A DNA stretch of 64,000 nt, from assembly GCA_037575805.1 (NCBI GenBank), contig JAZHPD010000091.1:19303-83302 (forward strand), given 5' to 3'. Shown in pieces: positions 32,842 to 44,015 of the stretch (its first letter is position 1; the number at the start of each line of letters is the position of its first letter). This DNA comes from Lecanicillium sp. G3. Taxonomy: Eukaryota; Ascomycota; Sordariomycetes; Hypocreales; Cordycipitaceae. Made by a program: the position numbers and the translations under genes. Below the pieces are notes generated by a model, which did not search any database, had not been told where the DNA came from, and was given only the letters and a program-made list of their open reading frames with translations.

Positions 32842-33952
32842 ATGACAGGCAACCTACAAGAATACCAGTCTTCCGATTCAAGATCGCAGTCGACCTCAGC
32901 CTTCACAATGACTAGCGGGCCTTTGAAGCAAGCGGCCGAGTCTGCTCGATCGAGGACATCGGACATCATGAAGAGCGACACCGTTACTCGCATCTCCAAC
33001 TTCATTCACACGCCTTACATGGTTGCTGCTCTGCCATTTATCAACGGTGGCATCAGCGGCATGGTGGCCACTTCAGTTGTCCAGCCCGTCGACATGGTCA
33101 AGGTTCGCCTCCAGCTTGCTGGTGAAGGCACTGCAACCGGACCCAAGCCAAGCGCATTCTCCGTCGCCCGCCAGATTGTCTCAAGTGGTAAATTCTCCGA
33201 CTTGTACACGGGGCTCTCGGCGGGTCTGCTGCGTCAGGCCGTTTACACCACAGCCCGTCTGGGATTCTTTGACACATTTATGGGCACTCTTGGATCCCGC
33301 GCGACGGCTGAGGGTCGCAGCGTTGGATTCAAGGAGCGCGCCGCAGCGGGTCTCTCCGCCGGTGGTCTTGCTGCCATGATTGGTAACCCTGCCGATCTTG
33401 CTCTCATCCGCATGCAGAGCGACGGCCTCAAGCCTCTCGCAGAGCGCAAGAACTACAAGTCTGTCATTGACGCTCTCACTTCTATTGCCAAGAGTGAGGG
33501 AGTTGGTGCCCTCTGGGCTGGTGCCGCCCCGACCGTCGCCCGTGCCATGGCTCTCAACTTTGGCCAGCTTGCCTTCTTCAGCGAAGCCAAGGCCCAGCTG
33601 AAGCAAAACACTGATTTCTCTCCTCGTGTTCAGACACTTGCCGCTAGCGCCACAGCAGGGTTCTTTGCGTCGTTCTTCAGTCTGCCGTTTGACTTTGTCA
33701 AGACGCGACTACAGAAGCAGCAAAAGGGACCGGACGGCAAGCTCCCGTACAAGGGTATGGGTGATTGCTTCGCCAAGGTGGCCAAGCAGGAGGGTGTTCT
33801 ACGATTCTATCGCGGCTTCAGTACCTACTACATCCGCATCGCTCCCCATGCGTAAGTTCACTTACTCCCGTACTCCCATATCGCAGCATCTAATAGTTTA
33901 CAGGATGGTAACCTTGATCGTGGCCGACTACCTCGGGTGGCTAACGAAATAA
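32842..33952 (+). CDS. Mitochondrial 2-oxoglutarate/malate carrier
   Basis: Inner-membrane solute carrier exchanging 2-oxoglutarate for malate or related dicarboxylates, which supports the malate-aspartate shuttle. Exons are 32842-33851 and 33904-33952, giving 352 aa. The three tripartite repeats show the carrier signatures 'QPVDMVKVRLQ', 'NPADLALIRMQ' and 'LPFDFVKTRLQKQ'. The carrier proper starts near 'PYMVAALPFINGGISGMVAT'. The C-terminus 'RIAPHAMVTLIVADYLGWLTK' is completed only by the small second exon. Two in-frame ATGs (32842 and 32908) both have good contexts. The second gives 330 aa, nearer the usual size, so the first may encode an optional 22-residue extension. 'RMQSDG' and the repeat-2 sequence favour the oxoglutarate carrier over the dicarboxylate carrier. 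Confidence 0.93.
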
Positions 33953-34403
33953 TGACCGTACAATACCCGCTTAACTGATTTCTTTTGTACTTTGGACTTT
34001 CCTGCTGTTTATTTCTGTGTGTGCGCTCTGTCAGTTTTGTTGTGCGCTTGATTTCCTTCCTAGTTACGACCCTTGCAGCAGTATTGCAGTGAACGGGCGT
34101 CTTCTGGTCAATTTCAAAGTAGTTGGCCTGGACAGATTCGACAATGAATATATGGATATTCCTCCAATAAATTCACATAATGAGATTTTCCTGAATTCAC
34201 TGTCTACATTGTACATCCGCAGGGTAGCGACACCTATAGTGGCCACGTGATGTCGCGCCGAAATTCGCGTGCCATGACGTAACTGAGAAGCTGTAACCGT
34301 GAACAAGCTTCAGCTTGCGCAACGTCAAACTGAACGGGCCGCAGGATCAATTGTCGGCATCGCCAGAAGGTTTGCGCCGCCTCAACCTCCCAAACATGTA
34401 AAA
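33953..34403. other. Intergenic: carrier 3' end and RAD4 promoter
   Basis: 451 bp between co-directional genes. AT-rich in the middle (34130-34220), with no gene supported. Confidence 0.45.
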
Positions 34404-36947
34404 ATGGTCGGAACGAAGCGGCGATTAAACCAAGCTGGTGGGAGGGGGCGCAGAAATGCTTCCGCCACTTCTAGCAGGGGCGGACCGAGCATCTATCAAG
34501 AGATGCTCAGTGAAGCCGGAGTGGGAGCTTCCCGAACCCGAGACAGCAGCACAGGCGAGCCCCCCATCAAGCGAAGACGGCCTGGCGAGCGAAGGGTCCC
34601 TGTAACGGAACCGAAATCCGAGGACAAGGAAGTCAAGCAAAAAGCCGCGGCCGTGCTCGCGCAAGAATCGTCTGAAGATGAGGACGATGACGCCGAGTTT
34701 TTGGATGTACCGCTGCCGCCAGCGCAAGTGCAGACAATGGAACGCGACCTTGACGACGACAGCGACGAAGACGAAGACGACATAATTTTTGAAGATGTTC
34801 AACTGAACGCCGCACTAGAAAAGAGCAAAGATGTTGCTTCTTCTTCGTCGAAACCCGACACGAAAGAGCTGGAACTCAACCTGACGGCACAAAAGGCTGC
34901 CAACTCGCCATCCAAACGAAACGCCGACCGACGAAAGCCCATCACGAAAGACGAGCGAGATAGGCGCTTGGATATTCACAAGGTGCATGTTTTATGCCTG
35001 CTCTCCCACGTCGCGCGGCGGAACCACTGGTGCAACGATGCGCAGGTGCAGAAGACGCTACGGAAGCATCTAAGCGACAAGACGATCAAATACCTCACGC
35101 CTGGGCTGCACCTGCCGCAGTTTGGTCAGGCCGAGAGCCTGAAGACGGGGCTCAAGCAGGCTGCAGACATGTGGCGCACAAAGTTTGAGGTGACGGAGAG
35201 GGGACTGCGTCGCGCGCGATGGGCAGAGGACGCGGCACAGCTGGAGCAGTATCAGCTCCCAGATCATTTGGAGACGTGTACAGATCGGCAGGACTTTCGG
35301 CATGCGGCGGCGACGCTGCAGGGCTCCAGGGATGTCGGCGCGCAGCTGTACTGTGCGCTGCTACGGAGCGCGGGTGTAAATGCTAGGCTTGTGTGCTCGC
35401 TGCAGCCTCTGGCGTTTGGCAATGGTGCGCCGACTTTACCCAAGGTGACGGCTAGCAAGCCCTCTGCAAAGGCGAAGCGCGCAGAGGAGATGCAATCTCA
35501 AATTGCGCAGTACAAGGATATGGCGGCGACGGCTGCAGCGACAAGCCCTATAGCTTCCACAGCTCGACGGAGACTGGGCCATCCAAATGCAGCAAGTCAC
35601 AACTTTGAACCTAGACCTTCACCATCTCCTACAAAACCGCAAAAGTCTTTTGCAACGCCAGCGCGGATACGCGAATCACCGCACCCAGTCTACTGGGTAG
35701 AAGTACTGGACACCGGGCACCAGAAATGGCAGCCAGCGGACCCAATCGTCACACATACCTTTTGGCAGCCGAAGCAAATGGAACCGCCAATCACAGACAA
35801 AGAGAATTGCATGAGCTACGTGATTGCGTTCGACGAAGACGGCACAGCAAGAGATGTGACGATTCGATATGCAAAAGCCTACGCAGCCAAGACTCGGCGT
35901 TTACGCGTGGATGGAAGTGGTGAGCGCGGCAGCGATGGCAGTGACTGGTGGCGCAAAGCCATGCGACCTTTTAAACGCAGGCGGCGCACAGATCTAGACC
36001 AGATCGAAGACTCAGAGCTCGCTGGCATTGAAACACGTGAGCCAATGCCGCGCAATGTACAGGATTTTAAGGATCATCCTGTATTTGCGCTGCTGCGACA
36101 TCTACGCCGCCATGAAGTGCTCGTCCCGGATGCGATGCCGTCGGGTACGGTGAGCTCCGGGAACAAAGGCCCGCTGGAAAAGATTTACCGGCGACGCGAC
36201 GTACGCATCGCCAGAACGGCAGACAAGTGGTTTCGCATGGGGCGGGAAGTATTGCCAAATGAAATACCGGCCAAATGGCTGCCCAAGATCAAGCGACCGC
36301 GACCGCGAGGCGACAAGATGGACGATGAGCGGCGCGCTGAATTGGAAGCTGAAGACGCAGCGGGCGTGCCAATCTATACTCAAGATCAAACAAAGTTGTA
36401 CGAGCCTGCCCCAGTCCGCAATGGCAAGGTGTCGAAAAACAAGTTTGGCAACGTGGAGATTTACGTGCCGAGCATGGTGCCCCGCGGCGGCGTGCACATC
36501 ATCCATGATCTAGCGGCACATGCGGCACGGCTGGTGGGCGTCGACTTTGCGCCGGCACTGACGGGCTTTCAATTCAAGGGCCGGCAGGGCACCGCGGTGC
36601 TGACGGGCATAGTGGTGGCCGAGGAATTTGGAGATGCTGTCCGGGCGGTTCTTGCGGGTCTAGAGAATGTTGAACAAGAAATTGAGGAGGAGCGGCGGAC
36701 GTTGGCAGCGCTGCGCCTCTGGCGACGCTTATTAATGGGTCTGCGCATCCGGGAGAGGATATGGAACGGCGTGGAGGAGGGCGAAAGGAAGGCAGCCGAG
36801 GAGGATGCGGATCGAATATTGGAGGAGGCTGATGCAGTGGAGGAGGAGGAACAAGACGGTGGGGAGAGCGATGTTACAGAAGAGTTTGACATGGTGGTTG
36901 ACGGCGACGATGCGGAGGAGTATGGGGGCGGGTTTTTGGTAGATTAA
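34404..36947 (+). CDS. RAD4: RAD4/XPC nucleotide-excision-repair damage sensor
   Basis: Recognises helix-distorting DNA lesions, working with Rad23 and recruiting TFIIH in the nucleus. Single exon, 847 aa. The N-terminal 180 residues are basic/acidic and disordered. The transglutaminase-like domain spans about 195-540: 'DIHKVHVLCLLSHVARRNHW', 'LRSAGVNARLVCSLQPL', 'HPVYWVEVLDTGHQKWQPAD'. The catalytic triad of true transglutaminases is not expected to be functional in this family. Beta-hairpin domain 1 begins near 544 ('MPRNVQDFKDHPVFALLRHL'), BHD2 follows, and BHD3 is near 674-745 ('KFGNVEIYVPSMVPRGGVHI', 'GFQFKGRQGTAVLTGIVVAE'). The end is a Glu-rich helix and acidic tail. The start is the ATG at 34404; further upstream the frame only offers non-ATG codons. 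Some fungi have two paralogues, and I cannot say which this is. Confidence 0.96.
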   Translation: MVGTKRRLNQAGGRGRRNASATSSRGGPSIYQEMLSEAGVGASRTRDSSTGEPPIKRRRPGERRVPVTEPKSEDKEVKQKAAAVLAQESSEDEDDDAEFLDVPLPPAQVQTMERDLDDDSDEDEDDIIFEDVQLNAALEKSKDVASSSSKPDTKELELNLTAQKAANSPSKRNADRRKPITKDERDRRLDIHKVHVLCLLSHVARRNHWCNDAQVQKTLRKHLSDKTIKYLTPGLHLPQFGQAESLKTGLKQAADMWRTKFEVTERGLRRARWAEDAAQLEQYQLPDHLETCTDRQDFRHAAATLQGSRDVGAQLYCALLRSAGVNARLVCSLQPLAFGNGAPTLPKVTASKPSAKAKRAEEMQSQIAQYKDMAATAAATSPIASTARRRLGHPNAASHNFEPRPSPSPTKPQKSFATPARIRESPHPVYWVEVLDTGHQKWQPADPIVTHTFWQPKQMEPPITDKENCMSYVIAFDEDGTARDVTIRYAKAYAAKTRRLRVDGSGERGSDGSDWWRKAMRPFKRRRRTDLDQIEDSELAGIETREPMPRNVQDFKDHPVFALLRHLRRHEVLVPDAMPSGTVSSGNKGPLEKIYRRRDVRIARTADKWFRMGREVLPNEIPAKWLPKIKRPRPRGDKMDDERRAELEAEDAAGVPIYTQDQTKLYEPAPVRNGKVSKNKFGNVEIYVPSMVPRGGVHIIHDLAAHAARLVGVDFAPALTGFQFKGRQGTAVLTGIVVAEEFGDAVRAVLAGLENVEQEIEEERRTLAALRLWRRLLMGLRIRERIWNGVEEGERKAAEEDADRILEEADAVEEEEQDGGESDVTEEFDMVVDGDDAEEYGGGFLVD

Positions 36948-39152
36948 TGTTATGACGATTATGAGAATTAAAATTCTTTGTTTTTACGGATGATCTTACG
37001 GCTTGGTTTGGGCTATATGTAGCGGCAACTGGATGTAGATGCATTCTTATGAAACGGGTGGGTACAACAGTCGTCAGAGAAGGCGTGGGCACGGGAAAGC
37101 GAGATGTCTGGGAATAAAATGTGCCTGCGAGATGTGCGTTTAGTTAATGGAGATCAAAGACATTTCCAAGAACAGCAATGGAATGAAGCGGCAGTTTGGT
37201 CCTGCGGGAACTGCAACTGTGTGCAACGTTCAGTGTAAGTGCCCCAATATATTGGACGGGTTACATCCGGTACCGACCGGTAGATGGGAAAGCTTGATGG
37301 CGCGGCGTGTGGCTGTAAGGCTTATGATGGAGAGCCTGTACGTAAAAAAAAACACCGGACGAATATCCTGCCGAGATTGAAACAAAGTGATTGCCACTAT
37401 GGTATCGATTCTCTGCAGCTATGGTTGGGTATAGGTGGATTGAGGCGCAGAGCTAGTTGGGCGAAAACGCGGCATGCAGGCTTCGTCGATTGATATTGGA
37501 GCTGCGCATCGTGTACTTCGTACTGTTGACAATATCAGCAATGCAATTGCGAGATTGAAACGAAAACAAGCAACAGACGCCACGCGGCGAGCTGAGAAAC
37601 TAGAGGGGCTTGGAAGGCTTGGAAGCTTCGGGGCTCGGAAAGTTCGTCTTGTCCGAAAGACGAGCCGTCTCCACCAGCTAGCTAACTACCTTGCTGGGCT
37701 TATTTTCTTTTTGACAGCTGTTGTTATTTCCGATGCTGGGTGGTAACTATCTGATGCTACCTACTACGGGAGAGGGTTACTTACCATATAGCAGCTCCAT
37801 ATTCGCTAAGAGAGGAGTTGTATGGTCTTCGTAAAGGGTTGTGACGTGCAGTAGCAGCGAAAGTAATGTGCTAACTAAGTTAACTATAATGGTTTATAAT
37901 GCTACGTGTGCTGAGACATTGGACAATCGTGGGTGGTCTTGGATGGCGCGGGTGTGCCCCGTGCCAAGCCCGCCGCTGCAAAGACTTTGTTGTTTAAAAA
38001 CTGGAACGGGACGAGACAATGGCGTTCGCGGGCGTGAAAGGGATTGTGTTGTATTTTGTTTGATTTACGCGATGCTCGAGCTGTCGTGCAGTATATTGGG
38101 CAAGATTGCCGTCCGGGGTTGCAACTGGATTCAAGCAGCGCAGGAACCAGACCAAGTCACGCGCCGCAATATACGGTAAACACAATGACATCTGTACGGA
38201 TTGACTGAGAGCCTGCTGTGCTCCCCTGATAATACCATCGCCCATATCAAATCTGCCGGAAGACGGCAACGCTGCCTAGGAGCCCTGCCAAGCACCGCCC
38301 GTAAGCAGAACCATCTCCGTCCAGAGCTTGCGCAGAATACTACTGTAGAAACTCGTCATTCGTTGAATGATTCCATGTTCTGGCTTCCGGGGTTCTTCAC
38401 AGCCTCGTTGCGTCATCAATACTCGCCGAAGTCAGCGCGTTCCCGCGACGGCGCATACACTAACGTAGGCTTGGCTTGCGGACCTCTTTTTTTTACATGC
38501 AGACAAATTTCCTCTTTTTTTTTTATTTTTGCCTTTGCCCTTCTCCAACTCACTCCATTGCACACCTGTGCTTCTCGCTTCTCGTATTCGTCGCCTTAAA
38601 AATCTGGGTCGATTCGCCAACTCTAAAACGTCCTCCAGGCAGGCAAGCTTATCCCTCCCCGTTGCCTCCTGTCCCCCAGGCTCATGTCACTGGCCGGCGA
38701 AGTTGCGACAAAACGGGCTTCGGCCGGGACCTATTAACTAATCGTCTCCGACAGGGCAGACTCCGTCTTTCCCTTTTTCTTCTCACGACATACCTTACGA
38801 ACTTTCCCTGCGCCGCTTCATTCGTTTTCAGTGTCGCCTTTCTCATTACTTTTTGTCTTGTTTATTTCCTCTTTTTTCATACTTTATCTACATGTCGAAT
38901 GCTAGACTTTGATATCTATCCATTCCACGCCATCGCTCGGCCGTTGCGCTGATCAAACAAACAGCCGAGACACTAGCTAGTTGTACAACGCCACGCCCTG
39001 GACCGTCAACTGTATCTACAAGCGATCGACGACACGCAGACTACGACTCGAGGGGGAAAAAAAAGCAGGGTTAGCTGAACACCAGACTTCTGTTTCGAGC
39101 CGCGAAACCACGCTCCCGCGCCCAGCGTGAGCGCAAACCCAACGCCGGCGCC
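36948..39152. other. 2.2-kb intergenic region and pyrimidine-rich leader of the ABCA gene
   Basis: No gene is supported. The last 700 bp are strongly pyrimidine-rich (T runs at about 38484-38526, CT-rich 38760-38900), as in fungal promoters and 5' leaders. Confidence 0.5.
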
Positions 39153-42100
39153 ATGGCGCTCATCAAGCAGACATGGACGCTCATGCGCAAAAACTTTCGC
39201 AGCATGCTGCTCCGCCACTTCACCGTCATCTTCATCATGGCCTTCCTCGTCCCCGTCGTGCTGTCCGCCTTCTTCAGCTTCGCGCGCAACCTCTTCGTCC
39301 CGCCCGCGACGTTCGGCATCGGCGCGGCGCGGCCCGTCATGCCCATCGGCGAGGCGCTGCGGCACGGCGCGGACAGCGGGCGCACGAAGCTCATGCTCGT
39401 CGACAACGGGCACGCTGGCGGCAAGATTGACCGTGTGCTCGACGAGGTCGCCCAGGTGGTAGGCGAGGCGAATGCGGGCGTTGGCACGTTCCGCGTGGCG
39501 AGCGAGGAGGATCTCGTTACGGAGTGCAGGAGTACGCTGCGCGGCGTCACGTCGTGCTTCAACGCGATTGTGTTTCGCTCGTCGCCCGACGAAGGGACGG
39601 GTGGGATTTGGAACTACACGATACGAACCGACGCCGCTTTTTACCAGGAACCGCTGAGGATTCAGGTCGACAAGGGCGACAATGTCGAGCAGGTGTATCT
39701 GATTCCCACACAGCACATGGTCGACACGGCCATTTCTCATGTTTCAAATCCCAGTCTGAAGGATCCTCTTGCCAAGGTCGAAGAGAAGGCCTTTACGAGC
39801 TTGACCAAAGAGGAGCGCCTCAACCGGACTCGCCAAATCTACCACCAGTCCATCATCAACTTCATGGGCGTCGCCTTCATTTTCACCGTCCTCTGGATCT
39901 CGTACCACCTGACGGGTTTCGTCGCCACCGAGCGCGAGACCGGCATGTCGCAGCTCATCGACGCCATGATGCCCGTCCGCAAGCCCTGGCTGGCCATGAT
40001 GTCCAGAATGGTGGCCCACCACTGGTCCTTCTCCATCCTCTACGCCCCGGCCTGGATCATTGGCTCCATCGTCATTCGCTACGGCGTCTACACCAACGCC
40101 AATGTCCTCATTGTCCTCGTGCTACATATCCTGGCCGGCTTGGCTCTGGCTTCCATGTCTATCATGATTGCTTGCTTCTTTAAAAAGGCTCAGCTCAGCG
40201 GTATCACCTCGACGCTGTCCATGCTTCTCCTCGGTATCCTGGCCCAGGCGCTCACCCGTCCCGGAACCGGTGTTGTGGCCGTGCTTTCGGTGCTCTTTGC
40301 ACCGTGCGCTTACGTCTTTTCCATCATTCATATGTCGTCTTTTGAGAGACATAGCCGTGCTACAAGCCTCACTGGAAGTGATCCCTCGGCCTCGTTTCAC
40401 CTACCGGGCATCTTTTTCTGGATCATGCTCATTATCCAGATCTTCTTGTACCCCCTCATTGGAGCCGCCGTTGAATGGAACTTTTACGGCACCTCCACCA
40501 AGGGCCGTCGCGTCACGAGCAACGACCCGTCATTGAGCGAACACGCCGTCCAGCTGCGCGGATTCAGCAAGATCTACCAGCCCAGCTTCTTTTCTCGCCT
40601 CTTCTCATTTGCTTCCAAGAAGCCAGCGCAGCCCGTCGTCGCCGTCGATGGCCTCAACCTGGATGCCGGCCGAGGTCAGATTGTCTGTTTACTAGGCGCC
40701 AACGGTAGCGGCAAGAGTACGACTCTGGATGCTATTGCTGGCCTGCACAGACTCACCAGTGGCTCAATCGCGATTGATGGGACCGGTGGACTTGGTATTG
40801 CGCCGCAGAAGAACGTCTTGTGGGACGACCTCAATGTCCGCGAGCATCTCCGAATTTTCAACCGCCTCAAGTCGCCCAACAAGACGGCTTCCAAGGCTGA
40901 AATCGACGACTTGATCAAGGCCATCGATCTCTGGCCCAAGCGCAAGGCCCTTTCAAAAACCCTTTCTGGTGGTCAGAAGCGCAAGCTTCAGCTGGGAATG
41001 ATGCTTACTGGTGGAAGCGCCGTCTGCTGCGTTGACGAAGTCAGCAGCGGTATCGATCCTCTCTCCCGCCGTAAGCTATGGGATATTCTGCTTGCCGAGC
41101 GTGGAAAGCGCACCATGATTCTCACCACCCACTTCCTCGACGAGGCTGATCTGCTTGCCGATCACATTGCCATTCTGTCCAAGGGAACTCTCCGCGCTCA
41201 GGGCTCGTCTGTAGAACTAAAGGACAAGTTTGGGGGCGGATACCATGTCAACGTTTTCAAGACTGCCTCCTCCGCTGCGCTTCCAGACGTGGAGGGAGTC
41301 AAGAAGAAGGACGCTTTCGACCAAGTTACCTATGTCGCTGCGTCTTCTGGCCAGGCTGCTACTGTCATCAAGAAGCTTGAAAGTCTGCAGATTCCGAACT
41401 ATCGATTCTCTGGCCCCACCATTGAGGACGTTTTCCTTCAGGTTGCAGAAGAAATTAAGGATGAAGAAGCTTTCCGCAGCGGAGATTCGTCGCTGAAGGA
41501 AAAGATCCGCGACGGCGATGACACCTCCCAGACATCGCAGCCGCAGCAGGGCCTTAGGCTCATGGATGGTCAGCAAGTGGGCTACCTGCGCCAAGCGATG
41601 ATTCTGTTCTCCAAGCGTGTCATAATCCTGAAGCGCAACTGGACCATCTACGGCCTCGCTTTCATTATCCCCATCTTTGCCGCCGGCCTGACCAGTCTAT
41701 TTGTGCGGAACACCAAGCTCCGAGGCTGCTCACCCCAAGAGCAGTCATCCAGCTACGGCACGGAGGATGCCTTTGGGCAAATTCTTGATTCTAGTGTCGG
41801 GAACGGCCTGACCTTCCTCGCGGGACCTGCCGCCAGCATATCCGCAGACAACCTCTTGAGGCTATTCAAGCCGATCTTTGCTGGCTCTACAAGCGGCTCC
41901 TCCGTCGGCGGTGCGCTTCTGTCCACCATCAAGGTCGTAAACACATACGAAGAATACAACCAGTACATCAGCGACCACCCCCGCAATGTCACAATGGGAT
42001 TCTGGCTGGGCGACAGCAACAGCGACCCTACATTTGCCTGGGTTGCCAACCTGTTCATCACAAGCTCCATCCTATCGCAGCAGCTCCTCGACGTCATCCA

Positions 42101-44015
42101 GACAAACACCACCATTTCCACGACCTGGTCTGGTTTCGACACTCCCTATAACCCAGGCATCGGCGACGCCCTGAACTTGGTCATTTACATGGGCATCGCG
42201 CTGGCAGTCTACCCCGCGTTCTTTGCTCTGTACCCCAGCAATGAGCGCCGCCGCTTCGTCCGTGCCTTGCAGTACTCGAATGGTGTCCGCCCGCTGCCTC
42301 TGTGGCTAGCATACCTGGTCTTTGATTTCATCGTGGTCCTGGTCAGCTCCGCCATTGTCACAGCACTGTGGGCCGGATTATCCAATGTCTGGTTTCACAT
42401 TGGCTACATCTTTGTCGTCTTCTTCCTCTATGGCCTCTGCTCGATCCTCTTTGCATACGTCATTTCGCTCTTCACCAAGTCGCAGCTCGGCACGTTCGCT
42501 TGGTCGGCTGTGCTGCAAGCCGTCTTCATGCTGGGTTACCTTATCGCCTACGTCTGTGTCTTGACGTATGTTGATGCCGCGGATATTGACTCCACCCTGC
42601 GTGTGGTGTACTTTGTCATGGCCATCGTCTCGCCCATCACGTCCGCCATGCGCTCACTCTTCATTTCGACGAACCTTTTCTCCATTGCATGCGACGGCAA
42701 CGTTCTATCAACCGAGCCTCAGAATCTCGTTTACTATGGCGGCCCCATCCTGTACCTCGTCGTACAGTCCGTCATCCTCTTCCTCATGCTTCTCTGGCTC
42801 GACGGCGGATCGCCATTCTCCTGGCTGCGCCTCATCTTCTCCCGCGGGAAACCCAGCAGCGACACGGAAAACATGGACCAGGACGTCCTCGACGAGCAGG
42901 CTCGCGTCACCGGCGGCGATTCGCAGGACGACGGCCTGCGCGTCACGCACCTCACCAAGTCATTCGGCAAGTATACGGCGGTCGACAACGTCAGCTTCGG
43001 CATCAAGCGCGGCGAGGTCTTCGCGCTGCTCGGCCCCAACGGCGCCGGCAAGTCCACCACCATCTCCATAGTGCGCGGCGACATCAAGCCATCCCGCAAC
43101 GGCGGCGACGTCTTCGTTGAGGACGTCTCCGTGACCAAGAACCTCGCCCTCGCGCGCACCAACCTCGGCGTGTGCCCGCAGATCGACGCCGTCGACCAGA
43201 TGACGGTCCGCGAGCACCTCGAGTTCTACGCGCGCGTCCGCGGCATCCCCGACATACAGCACAACGTGTCAGCGATCCTCGCCGCCGTCGGCCTCGAGGC
43301 CTTTGAGTCGCGCATGGCGGCCGCGCTGTCCGGCGGCAACAAGCGCAAGCTGAGTCTCGGCATCGCTCTCATGGGCAACCCGACCGTCGTGCTGCTCGAC
43401 GAGCCGTCCTCGGGCCTCGACGCCGCGTCGAAGCGCATCATGTGGCGCACGCTCGCGTCCACTATCCACGGCCGCTCCATCCTGCTCACCACGCACTCCA
43501 TGGAGGAGGCTGACGCGCTGGCAGGCCGCGCGGGCATCCTCGCCCGCCGCATGCTCGCCCTCGGCACGCCCGACGACCTGCGCCACCGCTTCGGCGATCT
43601 GATTCACGTGCATCTCGTCGCGGGCACCGCGCCGCGCACCACCGACGAGGAGATGGCCGAAATCATCGGCTGGGTGCAGAAGAACCTGCCCTCCGCCGAC
43701 GTCGATGCCAAGACGTATCACGGGCAGCTGCGCTTCACGGTGCGCGCGTGCGACCTCGCCGAGGGCACGACGGCGGCCGCCGACCAGGCCGCGAACAAGG
43801 ACAACGCCGGCAGCCGCGTGTACGCGCTCGAGGACGGCGCGAGCAGCATGACGACGCTGCGCGGGAGCGAGTCTGCCGTCGGCAGCCTGGTCGTGCTGCT
43901 GGAGGAGAACAAGACCGCGCTAGGCATCAGTAACTACAGCGTCGCGCCGACGGGCCTGGACCAGGTGTTCCTCTCGATTGTGGGACAGCACAATGTGCAG
44001 GAGGAGAATACATAA
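39153..44015 (+). CDS. ABCA-subfamily full-length ABC transporter
   Basis: Predicted membrane exporter, 1620 aa, single exon, in the order TMD1-NBD1-TMD2-NBD2. ABCA proteins in animals move lipids or sterols; the substrate of fungal members is largely unknown. A first helix ('FTVIFIMAFLVPVVLSAFFSF') is followed by a long extracytoplasmic loop and a helix cluster around residues 235-450. NBD1 has Walker A 'LGANGSGKST' (about 515), signature 'LSGGQKRK' (about 605) and Walker B 'CCVDEVSSGIDP'. TMD2 has a second large loop and helices to about 1230. NBD2 has 'LGPNGAGKST' (about 1294), 'LSGGNKRK' (about 1392) and 'LLDEPSSGLD'. Both sites look catalytically complete, though NBD1 replaces the usual 'DEPTSGLD' by 'DEVSSGID'. 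The ATG context is 'gccATGg'. Confidence 0.95.
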   Translation: MALIKQTWTLMRKNFRSMLLRHFTVIFIMAFLVPVVLSAFFSFARNLFVPPATFGIGAARPVMPIGEALRHGADSGRTKLMLVDNGHAGGKIDRVLDEVAQVVGEANAGVGTFRVASEEDLVTECRSTLRGVTSCFNAIVFRSSPDEGTGGIWNYTIRTDAAFYQEPLRIQVDKGDNVEQVYLIPTQHMVDTAISHVSNPSLKDPLAKVEEKAFTSLTKEERLNRTRQIYHQSIINFMGVAFIFTVLWISYHLTGFVATERETGMSQLIDAMMPVRKPWLAMMSRMVAHHWSFSILYAPAWIIGSIVIRYGVYTNANVLIVLVLHILAGLALASMSIMIACFFKKAQLSGITSTLSMLLLGILAQALTRPGTGVVAVLSVLFAPCAYVFSIIHMSSFERHSRATSLTGSDPSASFHLPGIFFWIMLIIQIFLYPLIGAAVEWNFYGTSTKGRRVTSNDPSLSEHAVQLRGFSKIYQPSFFSRLFSFASKKPAQPVVAVDGLNLDAGRGQIVCLLGANGSGKSTTLDAIAGLHRLTSGSIAIDGTGGLGIAPQKNVLWDDLNVREHLRIFNRLKSPNKTASKAEIDDLIKAIDLWPKRKALSKTLSGGQKRKLQLGMMLTGGSAVCCVDEVSSGIDPLSRRKLWDILLAERGKRTMILTTHFLDEADLLADHIAILSKGTLRAQGSSVELKDKFGGGYHVNVFKTASSAALPDVEGVKKKDAFDQVTYVAASSGQAATVIKKLESLQIPNYRFSGPTIEDVFLQVAEEIKDEEAFRSGDSSLKEKIRDGDDTSQTSQPQQGLRLMDGQQVGYLRQAMILFSKRVIILKRNWTIYGLAFIIPIFAAGLTSLFVRNTKLRGCSPQEQSSSYGTEDAFGQILDSSVGNGLTFLAGPAASISADNLLRLFKPIFAGSTSGSSVGGALLSTIKVVNTYEEYNQYISDHPRNVTMGFWLGDSNSDPTFAWVANLFITSSILSQQLLDVIQTNTTISTTWSGFDTPYNPGIGDALNLVIYMGIALAVYPAFFALYPSNERRRFVRALQYSNGVRPLPLWLAYLVFDFIVVLVSSAIVTALWAGLSNVWFHIGYIFVVFFLYGLCSILFAYVISLFTKSQLGTFAWSAVLQAVFMLGYLIAYVCVLTYVDAADIDSTLRVVYFVMAIVSPITSAMRSLFISTNLFSIACDGNVLSTEPQNLVYYGGPILYLVVQSVILFLMLLWLDGGSPFSWLRLIFSRGKPSSDTENMDQDVLDEQARVTGGDSQDDGLRVTHLTKSFGKYTAVDNVSFGIKRGEVFALLGPNGAGKSTTISIVRGDIKPSRNGGDVFVEDVSVTKNLALARTNLGVCPQIDAVDQMTVREHLEFYARVRGIPDIQHNVSAILAAVGLEAFESRMAAALSGGNKRKLSLGIALMGNPTVVLLDEPSSGLDAASKRIMWRTLASTIHGRSILLTTHSMEEADALAGRAGILARRMLALGTPDDLRHRFGDLIHVHLVAGTAPRTTDEEMAEIIGWVQKNLPSADVDAKTYHGQLRFTVRACDLAEGTTAAADQAANKDNAGSRVYALEDGASSMTTLRGSESAVGSLVVLLEENKTALGISNYSVAPTGLDQVFLSIVGQHNVQEENT

